Below the pieces are notes generated by a model. That model had not been told where the DNA came from and made no database searches. It was given only the letters and a program-made list of their open reading frames with translations. Shown here one piece after another: positions 7,830-18,755 of a DNA stretch of 64,000 bases. Location of the stretch: NCBI RefSeq assembly GCF_024746835.1, contig NZ_CP080531.1:5848001-5912000 (forward strand). The letters are read 5' to 3'. Source of the stretch: Mesorhizobium sp. AR02. Lineage in GTDB: Bacteria > Pseudomonadota > Alphaproteobacteria > Rhizobiales > Rhizobiaceae. A program made the translations under genes and the position numbers. Numbering within the stretch: position 1 is the stretch's first letter; each line of letters opens with the position of its first letter.

Positions 7830-10645
7830 ATGCATGTCATGTTCAGGGTGCGAAAATCGCAGCATCTGATACGCATCGTTGCGTCTGTCCTGGTGATGCT
7901 GGCGGCGGCGTTGCCTCTACCTCAGGCACAAGCCCAGACGTCTGACCAGCCCAGTCAGCAGGCGGCTGCCAATGAACAGGCGCTGAAAGCCCGTATCGAC
8001 GCGGCCTATAAGCTGATGATGGACGCAGGGCACTTCGATGAAGGCTATGCGCAATTGCGCGCAGTGCTGCTCGATGCCGCCAGAAGCGACCTCTACGAAT
8101 TCACCGTGGAGAGTTACTCGAACGCCGGCGCGACTTTTCTCAACAACCAGATTCTCGACGACGCCGAGGAGATTTTTGCCGAAGGTCTGAAAACCCGGGC
8201 GATGCAGCAGGATGTCGAGAAGCGGGCCGACTTTTATCTCAACTACGCAATGCTGAAACAGGCCGAGAAGGACTATAAGGGCTTCGTTTCCATGTGCGCG
8301 ACAGCTACCAATCTATACGCCCATTACCATGGCAAAGAATCCCAGGAACTCCTGTATGCCAACGATGTGTTGGCGACCGGGGTCGCCGCATTCGGTCAGA
8401 TCGCTTCAGCCATCAATATCGAACAGCGCAATCTGAAGCTGGCCGAGCAGGTAGCCGGTACCGATGATCGTTTCATCTGGAAGCTGCAGAACAATCTGGC
8501 CGACATGCTGCGCCAGATGGGGGCTCCGACACGTGCCTTGCAATACGATCTGGCCGTGCTGGAGAAGCGGATCGGCTACTACGGCCCCAATCACTTCAAC
8601 GTTTTGGTCAGCGCCAACAACACGGCGCAGGACTATCTGAACCTTGGCAAATACGACGAGGCCTTGCGCCACTTCCAGCAGGACCGGGACATTGCCGTCG
8701 TTCTCAAGCAGGAAGGCAATCTGGTCGAACAGGCCGACGCATGGCTGCTCTACACCAGGGTGCTCTCTGGTGCGCAGCCGCTCGACCAGCCGACGCTGGC
8801 ACGGCTGCAACAACTGACCACCGACCCGAACTATCCCGAAATACTGGCAATCAACATCGCCAACCTGCTCGCCGCGCATTTCATCGCAGTGGGTGACACG
8901 GACAACAGTATGAGCCAACTTGAGCGAGCCCACGGCATCGCCGAAGCGACATACGGGGTGGTGCATCCGCTGACCTTTGCCGCGCGGCAGGCTATGGCCA
9001 ATCTCAAGGCGAAGACGAATCCGGAGGCGGCGGCTGCCGATTTCGCGGCTCTCGACGAGGACATGCTGCGTTGGAATTGGTTTCAGGTGAGCACAGCCGG
9101 CAACCCAATCGTGGCCGAGGCCAGCCGCGCCCTGGCCGACGACATGCTGTACGACTATGCGCGCCTCGCAAAAAACAACGCATCGGTGGTGCCGGCGTTT
9201 GCAGAAGCCGTGCGCCGCTGGCCGACGCTTGAAAACGAGAAACGCGATCTGTTGCGCAGGCTGTCCCGTTTGATCGATCCGAACGATTTGGAGACACGGC
9301 ATTTGATCGAGACCGGGATCCAGCTGTCCCTGGCCTATCAGGAGGCGGCTTCCAGCGGTGACAGTTCCGATGATCCGGGAGCGGTGCAGCCCGAACAGGT
9401 TGAGGCGGCGTACCAGAAGGCCATCGCCAAAGTCATGGCCAAGTACAGTTTCAGCCAGAGCCTGGTGGACAAACCCCTTCCGTCGGCCGACACCCTGCTG
9501 AAGCCAAACGAGGCGCTGATCGACTACTTCATCACCGCAAGTGGCGGGCGGATCGCGAGAGTGACGATCCGCTGGCAGATGAGCGCCTCTATGCGATCGT
9601 CACACGCAAGGACCAGCAGCCGCGCCTCTACGATCTCGGTGATCCGCGCCGGCTCATCCCGGCCGCCCGCGAAACACGCACGGCAAACCTGAGGTGGACG
9701 CGTTCCGCGCAGGAACGCGGTGCCGTGACATTGATCGATCTGAACGCCACATTCATCGGGCTTTATGCCGGCCTGATCGCACCGTTGGAAGCGTCGCTTG
9801 GTGGCGCCGATACGCTTTTCGTGGTGCCGGACGAAAAGCTGTTTTCCGTGCCGTTCCCCCTGCTGCAGGACGGCAAGGGCGCGTCGCTCGACGACCGCTT
9901 CGTCGTGCGCATGCTGACGAGGCCGGAATCGCTGTTGAATGCTGGCGTCGATCAGAGTTTTCCCAAGACCGGTAAAGCCCTGCTGGCCGGCGGCCTGGAC
10001 TATGCGCGAGGGTCCGAAAAGGGGGCGGAGCCATTACCGGGCACCCGCAAGGAGGTCGACGCGATCGCCTCGATACTGCGCGGCGATGACTATTCGGTCG
10101 AAATGCTTACCGGAACGGCGGCGAGCGAGCGGACGCTGCGCCAGGATATGGAGCAGGCGACGGTTGCGCATCTGGCCACTCATGGCGCCTACCGTGATGA
10201 GAAAGAGGGTGGTGTGGGCGCCATGAATGCGCTTTGGCAGAGCCAGGTCGTGCTGTCGCAGTCGGGAGACCGGCAGTCGATGAAACGTGACGATGATGAC
10301 GGCCGGCTCTATGGCATGGAGTTGATGAGCTGGGATCTGTCGGGCCTCGACCTGCTTGTCTTGTCCGCCTGTGAGACAGCCCGTGGCCAGGAGACATTCG
10401 TCGGCGGCTTGCGCGGGCTGCCGACGGCAATCGACATTGCCGGCGCCAAACGCTCGCTGCTGACGCTATGGCCAGTGGACGACGCCGGAACCGCTGCGTT
10501 CATGGTCGGGTTCTGCCGCCATCTCGCCGCCGGACAGACTTATCCGGAAGCGCTGCGCCAGACCCGCCGCGATGCCCGCGACGGCAAGATATCAGGCGCC
10601 CAAGACCCGCGGGTCTGGGCCGCCTTTGTCATGTTCGAGAACTGA
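7830..10645 (+). pseudogene. Secreted TPR-CHAT protease-like protein, split by a frameshift
   Basis: The first frame (from the ATG at 7830) encodes a signal peptide (hydrophobic VASVLVMLAAALPLPQAQAQ) and then about 500 residues of helical tetratricopeptide-like repeats. It ends in LIDYFITASGGR, where the start of a CHAT domain is expected, then runs into junk to 9692. The next frame reads DPLADERLYAIVTRKDQQPR from about 9566 and continues through LIDLNATFIGLYAG to 10645. It includes HLATHG (catalytic His) and LSACETARG (catalytic Cys). The frames fit one protein of about 938 residues, broken by an indel near 9540-9560. CHAT proteins are caspase-like cysteine peptidases; the catalytic pair is intact. 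Whether the break is real or a sequencing error cannot be settled here. If translated separately, the second frame could start at the GTG at 9725. Confidence 0.8.
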
Positions 10646-10683
10646 GGCTGCCCGAAGCGCATACTCGCTCATGATCCGTGCGT

Positions 10684-11406
10684 TCAAGCCGATCGTGCCA
10701 ACGCAAATGGTCTGGCCGGATCGCTTCGGCGGATGAGGCTCGACAGAAACGATCCCTTTGCCTGCAGGAAAGCATGCAGGCGCTGCGGATAGTCTGCCGC
10801 TACCGCGTGCCTGATCGACGGACGATCACTCAACGCTTGCCGCCAGGCCTGGACGCGCAGCTTGGTGTCCAGGATGCCGAAATCGCCGATCTGGTCGAAT
10901 GCGTCGAGATATCGGAAAACAGGCCCGTAGACCGCATCGACGAGCGAGAAGCTCTCGCCGGCGAACCATGGGCCGGTGCCATCAGCCAGTTCGGCCTCAA
11001 GGCGATCAAACATGGCCGCCAGCGCGCCGGACTCGGCAAGAAATCCAGCCTCGTTCGGCGCTGAATAGAACCGGCCGATGGCGTTGAGGGTGGCCGAGCC
11101 GAATTCGATCCAGGCACGATGCCGGGCGCGGGTACAGGGATCAATCGGGTGAAGGGGATTGGCCTGTGTCTCTTCGAGGAATTCGAGGATGACAGCGGAT
11201 TCGAAGATCACTGTTTCCTCACCATCTCGCTGCACGCGTAACAGCGGTACCTTGCCGAGCGGCGAAATGGCCTTGAACCAGTCCGGCTTGTCGGCGAGGT
11301 CGATGTCGACGCGTTCGAACGGCACGCCCTTTTCGGTCAGTGAGATCGCGGCGCGCTGGACATAGGGGCAGAGAGGGTGGCTGACGAGGATGAGCTTGTC
11401 GGTCAT
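10684..11406 (-). CDS. Glutathione S-transferase family protein
   Basis: This 240-residue GST has an N-terminal thioredoxin fold: ILVSHPLCPYVQRA (CPYV active-site-like motif at about residues 12-15), the cis-proline region GKVPLL, and the glutathione-binding ESAVILEFL. An all-alpha C-terminal domain follows. It conjugates glutathione to electrophiles or acts as a glutathione-dependent reductase; the class and substrate are unknown. I chose the ATG at 11406 over the one at 11424 because GGGGAG lies 6 bases before it. That site is inside the end of the Rieske gene upstream, whose stop is one base from this start, so the two are translationally coupled. Confidence 0.9.
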   Translation of the reverse strand: MTDKLILVSHPLCPYVQRAAISLTEKGVPFERVDIDLADKPDWFKAISPLGKVPLLRVQRDGEETVIFESAVILEFLEETQANPLHPIDPCTRARHRAWIEFGSATLNAIGRFYSAPNEAGFLAESGALAAMFDRLEAELADGTGPWFAGESFSLVDAVYGPVFRYLDAFDQIGDFGILDTKLRVQAWRQALSDRPSIRHAVAADYPQRLHAFLQAKGSFLSSLIRRSDPARPFALARSA

Positions 11407-11407
11407 C

Positions 11408-11714
11408 TCATTCTCCCCAGACATAGTTCAATGCGCCGTCATCGACGCGCGTCGACAGGAACATCAGGCGGGAGTTCTTGGGCGCGGGACCGTCGAGGCG
11501 ATCGCCTGATGCCATGTCGAAGGCGGCACCGTGCCATTGACAGACCAGCCTGCCGTCCCTGCAGTCGAGCGGTCCGCCGAAATGCAGGCAGACATTGGCG
11601 GGCGGCGCGGATGCGCTCGCCGCTGCGCCAGACATGGACCTCACGGCCGAAGAAAGGGGCGATCAGGCTGCCCGTTTGCGGGATGTCGGCAACCTTGCAG
11701 ATTTCGTGTTTCAT
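11408..11714 (-). pseudogene. Rieske-type [2Fe-2S] ferredoxin, frameshifted
   Basis: A small Rieske protein of about 100 residues is spread over two frames. The first (from 11714) reads MKHEICKVADIPQTGSLI and continues to HVWRSGERIRA. The second carries the cluster ligands CLHFGG (C-x-H) and, 15 residues on, CQWH (C-x2-H), and ends at 11408. The switch falls in a GC-rich run near 11598-11605, so one base has probably been lost or gained there. With the indel corrected, this is a normal soluble Rieske ferredoxin that could feed electrons to an oxygenase. It heads a two-gene unit with the GST gene, divergent from a MarR regulator and probably repressed by it. Confidence 0.8.
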
Positions 11715-11733
11715 GGATTTGCCTTTCGATATC

Positions 11734-11794
11734 GATGCAATTGCATCTATGTAGATGCATACGCATTGATCGTCAAGCTTGATGCATCTGCATC
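11734..11794. promoter_or_regulatory. Three-copy MarR operator array
   Basis: The 98-base gap between the divergent Rieske and MarR genes holds three related 14-base sites: GATGCAATTGCATC at 11734 (a perfect palindrome), GATGCATACGCATT at 11754 (one arm degenerate) and GATGCATCTGCATC at 11781 (perfect arms). The consensus is GATGCANNTGCATC. Centres are 20 and 27 bases apart, so dimers would sit roughly two and two-and-a-half helical turns apart. Such arrays next to a MarR gene are typical autoregulatory operators. Confidence 0.8.
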
Positions 11795-11812
11795 TATCGC
11801 CTAGGGTAGGCC

Positions 11813-12271
11813 ATGACCGAGAGAGCCACGCCTTCGCCGGAAGCCATCAAGACCTGGGCTCGCCTGATGCGGGTTTCGCGCCAGCTGGTGGAGAGTGCCG
11901 AAGACGCGCTAAAGCAGGGCGGCCTGCCGCCGCTTGCCTGGTACGACGTGCTGCACGAGCTTGCCGAGGCGGGCGAGGGCGGCTTGCGGCCGTTTCAATT
12001 GATCGAGCGCACTCTGTTTGCGCAGTACAACATTTCGCGGCTGCTGGCCCGGCTCGAGGCTGAAGGGCTGGTGGAGAAGCTGCCGGTGGCAGACGACGGT
12101 CGCGGCCAGACCATCCGCATCACGGCCATAGGGCGTGAGACGCGCCGCCGGATGTGGGCCGTCTACGGACGGTCGATCGCCGAACTGGTCGGCGCCAGGC
12201 TCTCGCCGGACGAGCTGAACACGGTGTCGGCGCTGCTTGGCCGGCTGCGCCATCCGCCAGCCGGAGATTGA
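11813..12271 (+). CDS. MarR-family transcriptional regulator
   Basis: This 152-residue winged-helix protein has a MarR layout: the N-terminal dimerisation helix, LTYDVL-like LAWYDVLHELAEAG, the recognition helix in FAQYNISRLLARLEAEGLVEK, and the wing ADDGRGQTIRITAIG. The wing signature D-x-R-x-x-x-x-x-x-T is present. It is divergent from the Rieske-GST pair, and three palindromes in the gap are likely its binding sites. A redox or aromatic ligand would fit that context, but the ligand is not visible from sequence. Confidence 0.9.
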   Translation: MTERATPSPEAIKTWARLMRVSRQLVESAEDALKQGGLPPLAWYDVLHELAEAGEGGLRPFQLIERTLFAQYNISRLLARLEAEGLVEKLPVADDGRGQTIRITAIGRETRRRMWAVYGRSIAELVGARLSPDELNTVSALLGRLRHPPAGD

Positions 12272-12298
12272 ACTTGGCCTGGCAAGATCGGAGCGATG

Positions 12299-12733
12299 TC
12301 AGGCCAGATGGCTGCCCCAGAAAAAGGCCACCGTCGCCAGCACGCCGAAGGCCACGCGAACCAGGTGCAGATTGCCCCATTTGACGATCAGCAGCCTAGC
12401 TTGCGGATTGTCAGCGCCGGCATCCATTGCTTCCAGCACCCTGTTGGTCGGCATCATCACGATTATCGTCCACGGCCAGGGCAAGATGATCAGCACCGCC
12501 CCGACAAGAAAAGCAAGACCGCCGCTCAACCACCAGGCAATCAGGCCAAGAACGCAGGCGACGATGGCAATCGATGCCTGCATGGCGGCGCCACGCTTGT
12601 AGGAAGGTTGCCATTCCCGCAGCAGCGCCCTGTCATCAAGGCCAAGCCGTGCCGGCTGCTCGGCGACGCTGACATAGATCGCGGCGCCGGCGAACACGGC
12701 GGCTATGGTCAAGGCAAGCAATCCGATGAGCAT
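12299..12733 (-). CDS. DUF1772-like four-helix membrane protein
   Basis: This 144-residue inner-membrane protein has about four hydrophobic segments and resembles DUF1772 (anthrone-oxygenase-like) proteins: an early YVSVAEQPARL, then REWQPSYKRG, two central membrane helices and NRVLEAM. The biochemical role of bacterial members is unknown. The open frame runs far upstream to 13546, but that part is antisense to the TetR gene. A GGGGAAGAAAG just before the ATG at 12733 sets the start. The gene is divergent from the TetR regulator, with a palindrome between, so it is the regulator's likely target. Confidence 0.75.
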   Translation of the reverse strand: MLIGLLALTIAAVFAGAAIYVSVAEQPARLGLDDRALLREWQPSYKRGAAMQASIAIVACVLGLIAWWLSGGLAFLVGAVLIILPWPWTIIVMMPTNRVLEAMDAGADNPQARLLIVKWGNLHLVRVAFGVLATVAFFWGSHLA

Positions 12734-12825
12734 CTTTCTTCCCCCTGCAAGGTGGCTGACATCGAAGCCGTCCAGAGAGAAATAGGGCTTGCAAGGTTCG
12801 GCGCAATACGCCATAGAGGTGCCGA

Positions 12826-12843
12826 ACCGTAACGTACGGTACG
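12826..12843. promoter_or_regulatory. Palindromic operator candidate for the TetR regulator
   Basis: ACCGT-AACGT-ACGGT at 12826-12840 is a perfect inverted repeat, and an overlapping CGTAC-G-GTACG spans 12833-12843. It lies between the DUF1772-like gene and the divergent TetR gene, and its A/CCGTACGGT-like form matches many TetR operators. Confidence 0.6.
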
Positions 12844-12886
12844 GCTTGCCGAAAATAACTGGCTTGCCTGTCCGTGAGGGAAGAGC

Positions 12887-14586
<1,700 letters not shown>

Positions 14587-14615
14587 GCGAAGTTCGCGGA
14601 CCTTTCCCTACATGC

Positions 14616-14644
14616 AAAAGGGCGGCGAGTGCCGCCCTTTTCAT
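14616..14644 (+). terminator. Intrinsic terminator after ilvC
   Basis: A perfect 11-base-pair stem, AAAAGGGCGGC / GCCGCCCTTTT, with a GAGT loop starts 30 bases after the ilvC stop. Its 3' arm ends in a T-run. The A-rich 5' end also lets it act for the convergent hydrolase gene. Confidence 0.9.
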
Positions 14645-14665
14645 TTCTGGTCGCCGCGCCGTGCT

Positions 14666-15949
14666 TCAGGCGCTCGATCCGCCCGGCTCGCCATCGTCAT
14701 CCAGCAAATCCATCAGTTTCTGCATTTCCACGGTCAGTTGCTGGTGCATTTCGAACAGCTGCTGGTGCCACTGCCGCGCCTGCTCGACGGTCGGCATCTC
14801 CTTCACCTTGACGATCTGGTTGACGACGAACTGCCGCCCGTTCCACTGCTTTTCGACTGTCACGAATGGGTTGCTGTATTTCTTTTCGACGGCTTGTTTG
14901 CCTGTCGACGTAATCAGGGTGATGTTGTTGCCGACGCTGACCAGCCTGGAATCATAGTCGAGCGCCTTGGCCACGCCGTCATCGATCTGCTTCAGCAACA
15001 CGTCGGCGACCTGGACGATTTCAGCCCATTTCTCGGGCGTCGGATCGGCTTCATATTCGTCCATCAGGGGAAACAAACGACCGCCCTTGAGGTCGAGCGT
15101 CTTGTTGACCTCCGCAACAACATCGCCCAGTTGTTTTTTCAGATCCTTGCGGCCTGCCAGCCAATCCTCGGTCACGCATTGGTCCTTGTAAGGCCTCGTG
15201 CCGCTGGCACAGCCGCCGAATATCCAGACCGGATGCAGGGCAAGCACCGCCGCCACGCTGGCGGCCGCGACAAAGGGGATCCACTTCAGCGGCAGCCGCA
15301 GCAGATTGAACCATGCAGGGGTTCCGCCACCTTGCGTGTCCACATCCGAGAACGTCACCTTCTCGCCGCGAACCAGGGGGATCCAGTTGGCCTTGACGAA
15401 TTCGTTGGTGAAGTACTCGCTGTGCGTGATGTCGTGGAAGCGGTCGCGGACATTGAACGTTCCGAAACCGTAGGTGCCGGTGGCGCCGTAACCCCAGGTG
15501 CCGGACTGCGCCAGCACCGGCCAGATGTCGCGCGTTCCGCATTCATTGATGATGGCGTTGCGCTTCTCCGGGCCGCGTATCTGGTCTTCGACAGCGCGCC
15601 AATCTCCCGGAACCACCGAGCCACACAGGATGATCCTATCGAAGCGGAAGTAGGGGTTCTGCAGGATCACCCGGGTCAGCGCATAGGTGCCATAGCTGTG
15701 CGCAAAGACGATCAGCGGCCCGTCGCCATAGTGCTTGCTGACCCCCTCGATCTGCTGGCGCAGCTTCTCGATCGGGCCTGCCCGGCAGATGCCAAACGGA
15801 CACCAGAACCGCAGCAGGTCGAAATAGCCGTATTTGATCGGAATGACGGTGGCGGACGTTTCGCTCTCGATGACCGAGGCGATCCGGTTCTGCCACCATG
15901 CGGCGGTCCTGATGCCATGAATGAGGATCACGACGGGCGGTTCTGGCAT
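14666..15949 (-). CDS. Membrane-anchored alpha/beta-hydrolase-like protein, unknown role
   Basis: This 427-residue protein has three parts. Residues 1 to about 210 look like an alpha/beta hydrolase: ILIHGIRTAAWW (oxyanion region) and VFAHSYGTYAL, where the serine sits in a nucleophile elbow of AHSYG form rather than GHSxG. A hydrophobic segment follows at about 222-250 (WIPFVAAASVAAVLALHPVWIF). The last 170 residues are soluble and charged, ending in a Gln/Glu-rich helix with an acidic tail. I do not recognise the C-terminal domain. It stands alone between ilvC and a BA14K gene. Confidence 0.65.
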   Translation of the reverse strand: MPEPPVVILIHGIRTAAWWQNRIASVIESETSATVIPIKYGYFDLLRFWCPFGICRAGPIEKLRQQIEGVSKHYGDGPLIVFAHSYGTYALTRVILQNPYFRFDRIILCGSVVPGDWRAVEDQIRGPEKRNAIINECGTRDIWPVLAQSGTWGYGATGTYGFGTFNVRDRFHDITHSEYFTNEFVKANWIPLVRGEKVTFSDVDTQGGGTPAWFNLLRLPLKWIPFVAAASVAAVLALHPVWIFGGCASGTRPYKDQCVTEDWLAGRKDLKKQLGDVVAEVNKTLDLKGGRLFPLMDEYEADPTPEKWAEIVQVADVLLKQIDDGVAKALDYDSRLVSVGNNITLITSTGKQAVEKKYSNPFVTVEKQWNGRQFVVNQIVKVKEMPTVEQARQWHQQLFEMHQQLTVEMQKLMDLLDDDGEPGGSSA

Positions 15950-16080
15950 TTCAGCTTACCCCCTCAAGCCGCAAAGTCTTGCGGGGGGCATAATAGTAGG
16001 GGCGGCAACAAAAGTTAAGTGATCCAGCCGTTGCGCTAACTCCTGTATCGTTGAGGACTTTTCAGTGGCAACACCAAAAG

Positions 16081-16107
16081 AAACGGCGCCGCATCGCGGC
16101 GCCGTTT
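16081..16107 (-). terminator. Intrinsic terminator after the BA14K gene
   Basis: A perfect 12-base-pair stem AAACGGCGCCGC / GCGGCGCCGTTT with a 3-base loop is followed on the minus strand by TTTCTTTT. It lies 22 bases past the stop of the BA14K gene. Confidence 0.9.
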
Positions 16108-16128
16108 ATCATGTTCTTTCCGGTCGGC

Positions 16129-16704
16129 TCAGCTATAGGGCGACCAGCATTGCTGGCGTGGACCGTTATAGGGCTGGAACGTGTTGTCCCAGGCGCGATA
16201 CGACCTGTACCTGTTATAGCACCACTGCACATGGGCGTTGGAAAGCCGCCCGGCGCGATAGTAGCGGCGCGGCGGCGGCGCATAGTAATCGTAATTGTTG
16301 TAGTTGTTGTACATGCTGCCAAGGCCGAGCCCCAGGCCAAGGCCAAGGATCGCGGCACCCGCACCGTCATCGTAGTAGCCGCCGTGATAGTGGCGGCGGC
16401 CATGGCGCCAGCGCCAGTCGTCTCCGCCGTTCCAGTTGCCACGGTCCCAATTGCCGCGGTTCCAGTTGCGACGCCCGTCATGGCGGCGCCATCTCCAGTC
16501 GTTGTTCCAGTTGTTGTTGAACTCCCGGTTGTTGCCGCCCGCCCAGCCCTCGCGAACCGGCGTGACCGTAGGTGCTGCGGTGCTAGTGGGAATCGACAGG
16601 TCCGGCTGCAGGATCGGTCCGGCGGCGGACGGTGCCGTGATGCCGGAGACAATGCCGAGCGCTATCAGCCCGGATTTGATGGTGGAAGAAAAGAGCGAAT
16701 TCAT
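16129..16704 (-). CDS. BA14K-family secreted protein
   Basis: This 191-residue exported protein has a signal peptide ([19 protein letters not shown]). A long low-complexity middle rich in Asn, Trp, Arg, Gly and Tyr follows (repeats of R/N-W-x-R-G-N-W-x-R-G-N-W type, then a Gly-Leu run). The C-terminus carries a BA14K-type domain: [19 protein letters not shown] and the closing QQCWSPY, with two cysteines that probably form a disulfide. BA14K proteins are rhizobial/Brucella surface proteins with lectin-like or immunoreactive behaviour. The ATG at 16704 has GGAGAG about 6 bases upstream; the upstream in-frame TTG at 16716 is less likely. Confidence 0.85.
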   Translation of the reverse strand: MNSLFSSTIKSGLIALGIVSGITAPSAAGPILQPDLSIPTSTAAPTVTPVREGWAGGNNREFNNNWNNDWRWRRHDGRRNWNRGNWDRGNWNGGDDWRWRHGRRHYHGGYYDDGAGAAILGLGLGLGLGSMYNNYNNYDYYAPPPRRYYRAGRLSNAHVQWCYNRYRSYRAWDNTFQPYNGPRQQCWSPYS

Positions 16705-16893
16705 TGCACTCTCCAAGAGATACAGGCCCCACGCCTACCCTGAGAATAGGGCCACTGTGGATCTTTGCGTCTGAACGGCGGATGAACGGAAAGGTTCCAT
16801 CAACCATGACGCGAATGCCTCCAGGCCCAAGCGATCTTGGCTTGTGGCCCTGCGATCTTGTTTTCTCCAGCGCTTGCGGGCAAAGGTCAGGGC

Positions 16894-18006
16894 ATGTCGC
16901 TGCGCCTTGCAACCTTCAATGTCGAGAACCTGATGAACAGGTTCGATTTTTCCGGCTATCGCAACCAGCTCAACGAGGATCGGACGCTGGCGCTGTTCGA
17001 TATCCAGAGCGAGGCCGAGTACAAGATGCTGGAGCAGGCCCGCGCCATCGCCCAGTCCGACGACACGCGCCAGCTGACGGCGCTGGCGATCGCCGCTACC
17101 CGTGCCGACATCATCTGCATGCAGGAGGTCGACAACATCGAGGCGTTGAAGGCCTTCGAATATGGCTATCTGTTCAAGATGGTGGGGCAGGGCTACCGCC
17201 AGAAATACACCACGTCAGGCAATGATTCGCGCGGCATCGATGTCGCGGTGATGATGCGCAACGAGACCGCGCAGGGACAGCCGATCGAATTCGTGCGCAT
17301 GACCAGCCACGCCTATGTCACCTACGAGCAGTTCGGGCTGCACACGCCGGAACTGGCGGCCCTCGGCAACCAGGCCAATGAACGCGTCTTCCGGCGCGAT
17401 TGCCTGGAGGTCGACATCACCGTCGGCGGCGTGCCGCTGACGCTCTATCTCGTGCACTTCAAGTCCATGGGCTCGCCGCGCAACGGGCTCGACGGACGCG
17501 AGGCGACGATGCCGGTGCGCATTGCCGAGGCGCTGGCCGTTCGCCGCATCATCGAGGAGCGCTTCGGTGGGGATCATGCCGCCGACAAGCGCTGGGCGAT
17601 CTGCGGTGACATGAACGATTACCGCCAGCGCGTTAAGATCGCCGGCGATGATGTGGACGCCTACCGTTTCGAGGTGGTCGATGAGAGCCAGTCCTGCATC
17701 GACGTGCTGACGGCTGGCGGCTTCTGCGAGAATGTCGTCGAGCGGCGGCCGGAAATGAACCGCTGGACCTTCTATCACACACGCGGGCCCGAAGAGCGGC
17801 ATCTCTGCCAACTCGACTATATTCTGCTCTCCAAGGGACTGGCGGCGAAGAATGCTACTGCCATTCCCGACATCATCCGCAAAGGCCAGCCCTGGCGCAC
17901 GATCTTTCCGGCGGGCCAGGAGGTCGAGCGTTTTCCGCGCGCCGGCTGGGACCGGCCGAAGGCGTCGGACCATTGCCCGGTGGTGATCACACTCAACATG
18001 GTTTGA
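16894..18006 (+). CDS. Endonuclease/exonuclease/phosphatase (EEP) family protein
   Basis: This 370-residue EEP-fold metal-dependent phosphoesterase carries all the usual motifs: ATFNVENL at the N-terminus, CMQEVD (metal-binding Glu), HFKS (His/Lys), CGDMND (catalytic Asp/Asn) and SDHCPV (general-base His) near the C-terminus. Enzymes of this fold cut DNA, phosphoinositides or sphingolipids; no extra domain narrows the substrate, and no signal peptide is evident. The ATG at 16894 has AAGG 7 bases upstream and begins exactly at the fold, so I rejected the longer frame from 16837. The Nudix-like gene follows after 5 bases, so the two form an operon. Confidence 0.88.
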   Translation: MSLRLATFNVENLMNRFDFSGYRNQLNEDRTLALFDIQSEAEYKMLEQARAIAQSDDTRQLTALAIAATRADIICMQEVDNIEALKAFEYGYLFKMVGQGYRQKYTTSGNDSRGIDVAVMMRNETAQGQPIEFVRMTSHAYVTYEQFGLHTPELAALGNQANERVFRRDCLEVDITVGGVPLTLYLVHFKSMGSPRNGLDGREATMPVRIAEALAVRRIIEERFGGDHAADKRWAICGDMNDYRQRVKIAGDDVDAYRFEVVDESQSCIDVLTAGGFCENVVERRPEMNRWTFYHTRGPEERHLCQLDYILLSKGLAAKNATAIPDIIRKGQPWRTIFPAGQEVERFPRAGWDRPKASDHCPVVITLNMV

Positions 18007-18011
18007 TAGGC

Positions 18012-18755
18012 ATGAGTTTCGACCTGCCGCGCAATGTCATCCTGCCGGTCGATGCCATCGACGTCCGGCTCGACCCCGGCCCGCATCCGTTCGCCCGTGA
18101 CAACGAGCAGGCGATCGCCGAGAACTGGCAGCGTGAGCTCGCGGCCAATCCGGCGCTGTTCGACGGCACTGTGGTGCTGCTTTCGCAACTTGCCTGGCGC
18201 GATAATCGCCTGACCGGCCGCTGCCATGCGGTCAACTACTCCACCTTCATGCTCTGGCGGAAGCGGCGCGAGAATTCCGGCGCCGAGCATGCCTATGCCC
18301 ACGCGATGCTGGTGGCCGGCGACAATGCGCTGGTGGCGATCCGCATGGGACCGCGAACGGTCAATGCCGGCCGCGTCTATTTCGCCGCCGGTTCGTTCGA
18401 GCCGGTCGATTTCCGCGACGGGCTGGTCGATGTCGATTTCAACATGATCCGCGAGGTGCGCGAGGAGACCGGGCTCGACCTGTCCGATGCCGAACGCGGC
18501 CAGCGCTACCACGCCCTGTCAACGGCGAGCGGCACGGTGATCTTCCGTCGCTATCACGAGCCGGCGCCGGCCGATGAGATCGCACGGCGAATCTCAGCCT
18601 TCGTCGCCAGCGAAACCGATCCGGAGATCGAGGGGCCGGTGATCATCCGCCATGCCGCCGACCTGCCGGAGGGGCTGTCGCCGCATATGAAGCCGCTGGT
18701 CGAATGGCACTTTGCCGGTGGGGATCCCGACCTGTCAGGGAAAGAGCGGCGGTAG
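18012..18755 (+). CDS. Nudix-hydrolase-like protein
   Basis: This 247-residue protein contains the second half of a Nudix box, REVREETGL, at about residues 150-158. The glycine and glutamate expected before it (G-x5-E-x7) are not in place, since the spot where Glu is expected reads Val. It may be a divergent or inactive Nudix enzyme, or one with a shifted metal site. It is likely cotranscribed with the EEP gene. Its 3' end overlaps the convergent acdS frame by 21 bases. Confidence 0.75.
   Translation: MSFDLPRNVILPVDAIDVRLDPGPHPFARDNEQAIAENWQRELAANPALFDGTVVLLSQLAWRDNRLTGRCHAVNYSTFMLWRKRRENSGAEHAYAHAMLVAGDNALVAIRMGPRTVNAGRVYFAAGSFEPVDFRDGLVDVDFNMIREVREETGLDLSDAERGQRYHALSTASGTVIFRRYHEPAPADEIARRISAFVASETDPEIEGPVIIRHAADLPEGLSPHMKPLVEWHFAGGDPDLSGKERR

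Noticed and set aside
11734..11794. CRISPR-like repeats
   Set aside because: Only three 14-base palindromes at uneven spacing; they are operator sites. I saw no CRISPR array anywhere in the window.
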